A stretch of 64,000 nt of DNA from Solen grandis. Lineage: Eukaryota > Mollusca > Bivalvia > Adapedonta > Solenidae. Where the stretch lies: contig CM037788.1 of assembly GCA_021229015.1 (NCBI GenBank), positions 52,519,714 to 52,583,713 on the forward strand, read 5' to 3'. The notes beneath the pieces were generated by a model that did no database searches, had not been told where the DNA came from, and saw only the letters and a program-made list of their open reading frames with translations. Each line of letters opens with the position of its first letter. Positions within the stretch are counted from its first letter, which is position 1. The position numbers and the translations under genes are program-made. This document shows, one piece after another, positions 59,563 to 64,000 of this stretch.

Positions 59563-60899
59563 GATCTTAAGCTTTTATCATGTAAAGATCATATTTAATA
59601 CAAGGTACTTTATCGTTAATCCGTTATAAAATAAAAAAACGTGAGCTGTTGTTACAATGAATCGTTTAAACTTGAAACGGTAGGAAGTCGTTATAACGAG
59701 AAACTTAAGTCGTTATAAGCAATCGTAAAAAGGAGAAATGTTACTCGTTAGACTTGAAATAATTTCTTATGTAATTTACAGGATGCAGTTTCGGTACGAA
59801 ATAAGCAAGTAGTGAGTAGAACACAAGATAATTGTTTTCATTTTCTATAAATAGATTATGTTCTGTTAGCCAGAAGTAGGACTCACTTGAAATGTTTACT
59901 TCCACAAGATTACATGCCATGCAATGCTAACTAACCTATGTTAAATTCACTTTTTTATTCAGAGAAGCAGGTCTTTTACAGTATTTGTATGAGCAGATCA
60001 CGGATTAAAAAGAAGTGACTTTGATTGGATATGCTGGGTAAGGATTAAATAAAATAGAGGGACGGGTAAGTTTTTATTCTATTTTCCATTTAGTTGATTT
60101 TTTTTTCATCTTCACTAAAGATTCATTTAGTATCTTTAACGAAATTGTATAATTAGAATTTTTGTATTTAATTAATATAGATCTAGTAAACTTTTGTTCA
60201 ATCAAGAAACATATTTAAAATCTGCTCGCATTTTTACGCATATATATTCTACAAAGGTCTTTTGGACATTACGACAGGAAGAACAGCTCAGATTTCCAAT
60301 GCGTTGCACGTGGACCCCGTGGAAAAGATTCACTGACGCAAAAATCGCCGAGCATACTATGCATGCAGAAAATGGAACAGTTGATCTCTTTGTACTTGTC
60401 ATATCATATAAACATTTCATATATAACTATTTTAAATGTTTATCAAAATGTTTAACAATAAGAGTACCAACCTGCCCCCTCTGTGGATCTGTATTTTATT
60501 GGTTGACCTATGTCGATCAAATACAACCAAAAAGACTAAAAGAGTGCTAAATAAATGAAAAATTAAGGGAATTCTAAAAAGGTAGGAACACAGGTGAAAA
60601 TACAGTATTTTTGGGTGGGGTGTGTGTGTGTAAATTTATGAATTTCTGATTCATATATTTTTGTGTGCTCTAGTGAAAATACCGAAATAGTCGATTCAAG
60701 AATGGTGGAATGTGTATCTATTTAATGAGTTAAGTATCACTTTATAGTAATAATTGGAATATTAATTATTATGCATGTGCAGATCCAGACATTTATCTTA
60801 TGTTGCCAACTATGAAAATGAAATTAACACACCTAGTCAACTCTGAAATCATAAAATGCACTGGTGGGGGCTCGAGGCAACATAAGAAAATAACCATAT
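59563..60899. other. Non-coding stretch, weak exon-like patch
   Basis: A 118-codon plus frame at 60194-60550 includes a higher-GC patch (60281-60373, RFPMRCTWTPWKRFTDAKIA). A possible acceptor GACAG precedes 60280, but no donor was found. The remainder is AT-rich. Confidence 0.35.
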
Positions 60900-61433
60900 G
60901 AGGGGATACATTGGGGGGATGGGGTCCATGACTTCATGACTTCCTCCATACTTTCCTCTTTTAATAATTTTCCAGGGGTCACTATCGGTTTAAAGAAGTG
61001 GGGGATGGTTTCCATGACTTCATGACTTCTTCCATACTTTCCTCTTTTAATAATTTTTCCAGGGTGGGTCCATCAGTTTAAAGGAAGTTGGGGGGATGGT
61101 GTCCATGAATTCTTGACTTCTTCCATACTTTCCTCTTTTAATAATTTTTCCAGGGTGGGTCCATCAGTTTAAAGGAAGTTGGGGGGATGGTGTCCATGAC
61201 TTCATGACTTCTTCCATACTTTCCTCTTTTAATAATTTTTCCAGGGTGGGTCCATCAGTTTAAAGGAAGTTGGGGGGATGGGGTCCATGACTTCATGACT
61301 TCTTCCATACTTTCCTCGGGAAAGGAAGGGGGGGAGGGTCCTGATTCTGACTTCTTCCATATTCCTTTTTTAATAATTTTTCCAGGGTGGGTCCATCAGT
61401 TTAAAGGAAGTGGGGGGATGGTCCATGACTTCA
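60900..61433. repeat. 91-bp tandem satellite, left part
   Basis: Units of 91 bp, exact between the CCATCAG motifs at about 61072, 61163 and 61254. Each contains GGGGGGATGG, GACTTCATGACTTCTTCC, TTTTAATAATTTTTCCAGG and CAGTTTAAAGG. Some units are partly deleted (61310-61360). Confidence 0.92.
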
Positions 61434-61640
61434 TGTACCCATAAGCCTGATTCTGCAAAAACCACAGTTAAAACCTTACCAAATTTTTATAATTTTAAAA
61501 AAGTCCTACATTTCCAGGACCATTAAGGAGCAGCGAACAGCATAAAACCTGATGAGCATGCGAGTTACTCGCAGGCTGATCTGGTTTTATGCTGTTCGCA
61601 TAGGTCTTTTCATGGTTTCCTCTATGAGGGAAAGGGTTAA
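61434..61640 (-). mobile_element. piggyBac-like MITE (family A), copy 6, truncated
   Basis: Reverse copy. The left end of the element is intact at 61640 (TATGAGGGAAAGGGTTAA), and the palindrome AGCATGCGAGTTACTCGC is present with changes. The opposite end is cut at CATAAGCCTGATTCTGC, so that terminal repeat is missing. Confidence 0.85.
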
Positions 61641-61790
61641 AGGAAGTTGGGAGGATGGGGTCCATGACTTCATGACTTCTTCCATACTTTCCTCTTTAAA
61701 TAAATTTTCCAGGGCGGGTCCATCAGTTTAAAGGAAGGTCCAAAAGGTTTTCTTTCTTTTCTTTTTGGATGTTCCAGGGGTTCCAGGACC
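61641..61790. repeat. 91-bp tandem satellite, right part
   Basis: AGGAAGTTGGGAGGATGGGG and CTTCTTCCATACTTTCC continue the array after the MITE; it decays after 61740. Confidence 0.85.
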
Positions 61791-62474
61791 TGATTTAATG
61801 TCATAACACTAGCATTCTATATTTTGTGCATATTTAAAGCATAATAGCCAAGTTCCAGGGGTGGGGTGTGTGTGTGTAGTGTCTCATGGCTCGCAACAAC
61901 ACCCACCCCACCCTTGGATCCGCTACTGACTCCTGCAACTAAGTATATAAGTATAACTTACTGATAAGTATAAAGGTTGGTAAAGTCATATCCAGTTTTA
62001 AGTAGGATTACCAACTTCATACAATTCATCATAATGCTGAGTCATCGTTATTAGTTAACTGAGGCGTACATTAAGCCAGAGTATTTCTCATCTGACCATT
62101 CTGCGTCTTTCTACGTGCTATCTGACTGCGGCATAACATTGTGGTACATAACAGATAACAACCGGAATGGTTCCCAGCCCAGTGAGAGTGTGTGAGTGAT
62201 AATTGGGAACATCTTAATGATACAGTCACCATTAAACCAGTCAAGGTACAGGTGGGGGTCATAATTACGTCAAACTTCAGATTACAAAACTTTTCTTACT
62301 CTCACAGATTAACAGTAAGAATCAGTGTAAACTGAGATGAAAAAGAAATGTAGATTTTACCTACCTCATTAATTTGGGCGTAAAAATAAATATTGTCCAT
62401 TTATATGCCCGTTTATGTTTAATTTTATTATTGGACACCCCTGAGTTATTACCAGGCAATAACTTAATTTCATT
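61791..62474. other. Non-coding stretch, no recognised element
   Basis: Unique-looking, no frames or repeats that can be supported. TATATGCCCGTTTATG at 62402 weakly resembles the start of the element that follows. Confidence 0.5.
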
Positions 62475-63809
62475 TTTATACGCCCGAAGGGCTGTATTAT
62501 GTTATGCCGCTGGTCGTCCGTCCGTCTGTCCGTCCGTCCGTCCGTCCGTCCGTCCGTCCATCCGTCCGTTAGCAATTTCGTGTCCGCTCTGTATCTTTTG
62601 AACCACTTAATATAAATGAAAACTATTTGGCAGAAGTATCACCCAGAGTGAGAGGATGTGCAGAACATAGGTTTCAGATGGCTAGGTTCAAGGTCAAGGT
62701 CACAATTCAAGGTCAAATATCTTAACTGGTGCAAAATTAGTATTTTTCTTTTGACCCTATTAAATGAAACTATTTGGCAGAAGTATCACCCAAGTAGAGG
62801 ATTGCAGAACATAGGTTTCAGATGGCTAGGTTCAAGGTCAAGGTCACAATTCAAGGTCAAATATCTTAACTGGAGCAAAGTAAGTATATTTGTGTCCGCT
62901 CTGTATCTTTTGACCCGCTGGATGTAAATGGAAACTATTTGGCAGAAGTATCACCCACAGTAAGAGGATGTGCAGTATCACCCAAAGTGAGAGGATGTGC
63001 AGAACATAGGTTTCAGATGGCTAGGTTCAAGGTCAAGGTCACAATTCAAGGTCAAATATCTTAACTGGTGCAAAATTAGTATTTTTGTGTCCGCTCTGTA
63101 TCTTTTGACCTGCTGGATGTAAATGGAAACTATTTGGCAGAAGTATCACCCACAGTAAGAGGATGTGCAGAACATAGGTTTCAGATGGCTAGGTTCAAGG
63201 TCAAGGTCACAATTCAAGGTCAAATATCTTAACTGGTGCAAAGTTAGTATATTTGTGTCCGCTCTGTATCTTTTGACCCGCTGGATGTAAATGGAAACTA
63301 TTTGGCAGAAGTATCACCCACAGTAAGAGGATGTGCAGAACATAGGTTTCAGATGGCTAGGTTCAAGGTCAAGGTCACAATTCAAGGTCAAATATCTTAA
63401 CTGGTGCAAAATTAGTATTTTTGTGTCCGCTCTGTATCTTTTGACCTGCTGGATGTAAATGGAAACTATTTGGCAGAAGTATCACCCACAGTAAGAGGAT
63501 GTGCAGAACATAGGTTTCAGATGGCTAGGTTCAAGGTCAAGGTCACAATTCAAGGTCAAATATCTTAACTGGAGCAAAGTAAGTATATTTGTGTCCGCTC
63601 TGTATCTTTTGACCTGCTGGATGTAAATGGAAACTATTTGGCAGAAGTATCACCCAGAGTGAGAGGATGTGCAGAACATAGCTTTCAGATGGCTAGGTTT
63701 AAGGTCACTTTATATATACATGTTTGTGCTTATCCTTTTTGTCTTAGGATATTCCCTGACAATACATACCTTCGGGCGTATATTGCCCCGCTGTCAGCGG
63801 AGCTCTTGT
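62475..63809 (+). mobile_element. Tandem-core element E4 (Helentron/HINE-like)
   Basis: The 5' end is a nested hairpin: ATAC, then GCCC-GAA-GGGC, then GTAT (62478-62497). Perfect 14-bp inverted repeats TATACGCCCGAAGG (62477-62490) and CCTTCGGGCGTATA (63769-63782) lie near the ends. A CCGT microsatellite (62513-62570) precedes seven core units, the last ones spaced exactly 168 bp (GCAGAACATAG at 63167, 63335, 63503, 63671). Each unit includes GGTTCAAGGTCAAGGTCAC and GTCCGCTCTGTATC. The 3' hairpin CCGCT-GTC-AGCGG is followed by CTCTTGT at 63803-63809. Frames in the core are artefacts. Confidence 0.75.
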
Positions 63810-64000
63810 ACCCTTTGTTCCAAGTCTTGCTTTTCCTTACATCATGACATTAAATCTTGCATTACATCATAAAACAATTAAACATTGATGATTCCAAAAC
63901 AATTATTCACTTAAATTTGCTTAATCTTTAAGCAATTAATAACCATTAGGCAGTAAAACTGTGTCTGACTTTGTATATACTTCAAAACAAAATTCAATTC

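Noticed and set aside
60194..60550. 118-codon gene or exon
   Set aside because: A possible acceptor was seen, but no donor and no domain; the flanks are plain AT-rich DNA.
62658..62927. 89-codon frame with repeated SRSRSQFKVKYLNW
   Set aside because: It is the translation of the 144-168 bp core repeats of element E4.
1..64000. LINE, LTR or transposase genes that could drive the elements
   Set aside because: No reverse transcriptase, integrase, Rep/helicase or DDE-type protein was recognised in the predicted proteins; all mobile elements here appear non-autonomous.

Overview
The window looks like nuclear DNA of a bivalve mollusc. This is inferred from its AT-rich, intron-sized non-coding character and from molluscan-type repeats: tRNA-derived SINEs, small palindromic DNA elements, and non-autonomous elements with 150-170 bp tandem cores. 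It is not bacterial or viral: there are no operons and no long open frames, and the best coding evidence is short exons with GT/AG borders. A gap of exactly 100 N lies at 13901-14000.

Genes are scarce. Three segments look protein-coding: a 218-bp exon on + at 451-668; a 48-bp first exon on - at 15153-15200, encoding a signal peptide and ending in a GTGAGT donor; and 45997-46614, a 206-codon frame on + broken by a single TAG, most simply a pseudogene or unprocessed relic. None could be assigned to a family. The rest is intronic or intergenic.

Region by region: 1-13000 is dense in small transposons (piggyBac-like TTAA MITEs, two large tandem-core elements at 5298-6603 and 9093-10337, one SINE). 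13247-13900 is a 25-bp minisatellite running into the gap. 14001-33000 is mostly unique and AT-rich, with the signal-peptide exon, scattered SINEs, a SINE split by a MITE, and a Tc1/mariner-like MITE. 32600-51000 holds most of the SINE copies, a family of embedded tRNA-like modules (43897-44290, 40084-40176), and the broken reading frame. 54000-64000 is again repeat-rich, with two more tandem-core elements (55904-56686, 62475-63809), a 91-bp satellite array and a 26-28 bp array.

The most interesting signal is that the four large tandem-core elements differ in sequence but share one terminal design. Each has a 5' nested hairpin with a GAA or AAA loop, a CGTC-rich tract, a repeat core, an inverted copy of the 5' arm, a 3' hairpin and a terminal CTCTTGT. 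The stems differ between families while the loops and end motif are kept, which suggests one shared transposition machinery, probably Helentron/Helitron-like, acting on structure. A second notable point is a piggyBac-like MITE sitting exactly inside a TTAA-bounded duplication of host DNA.
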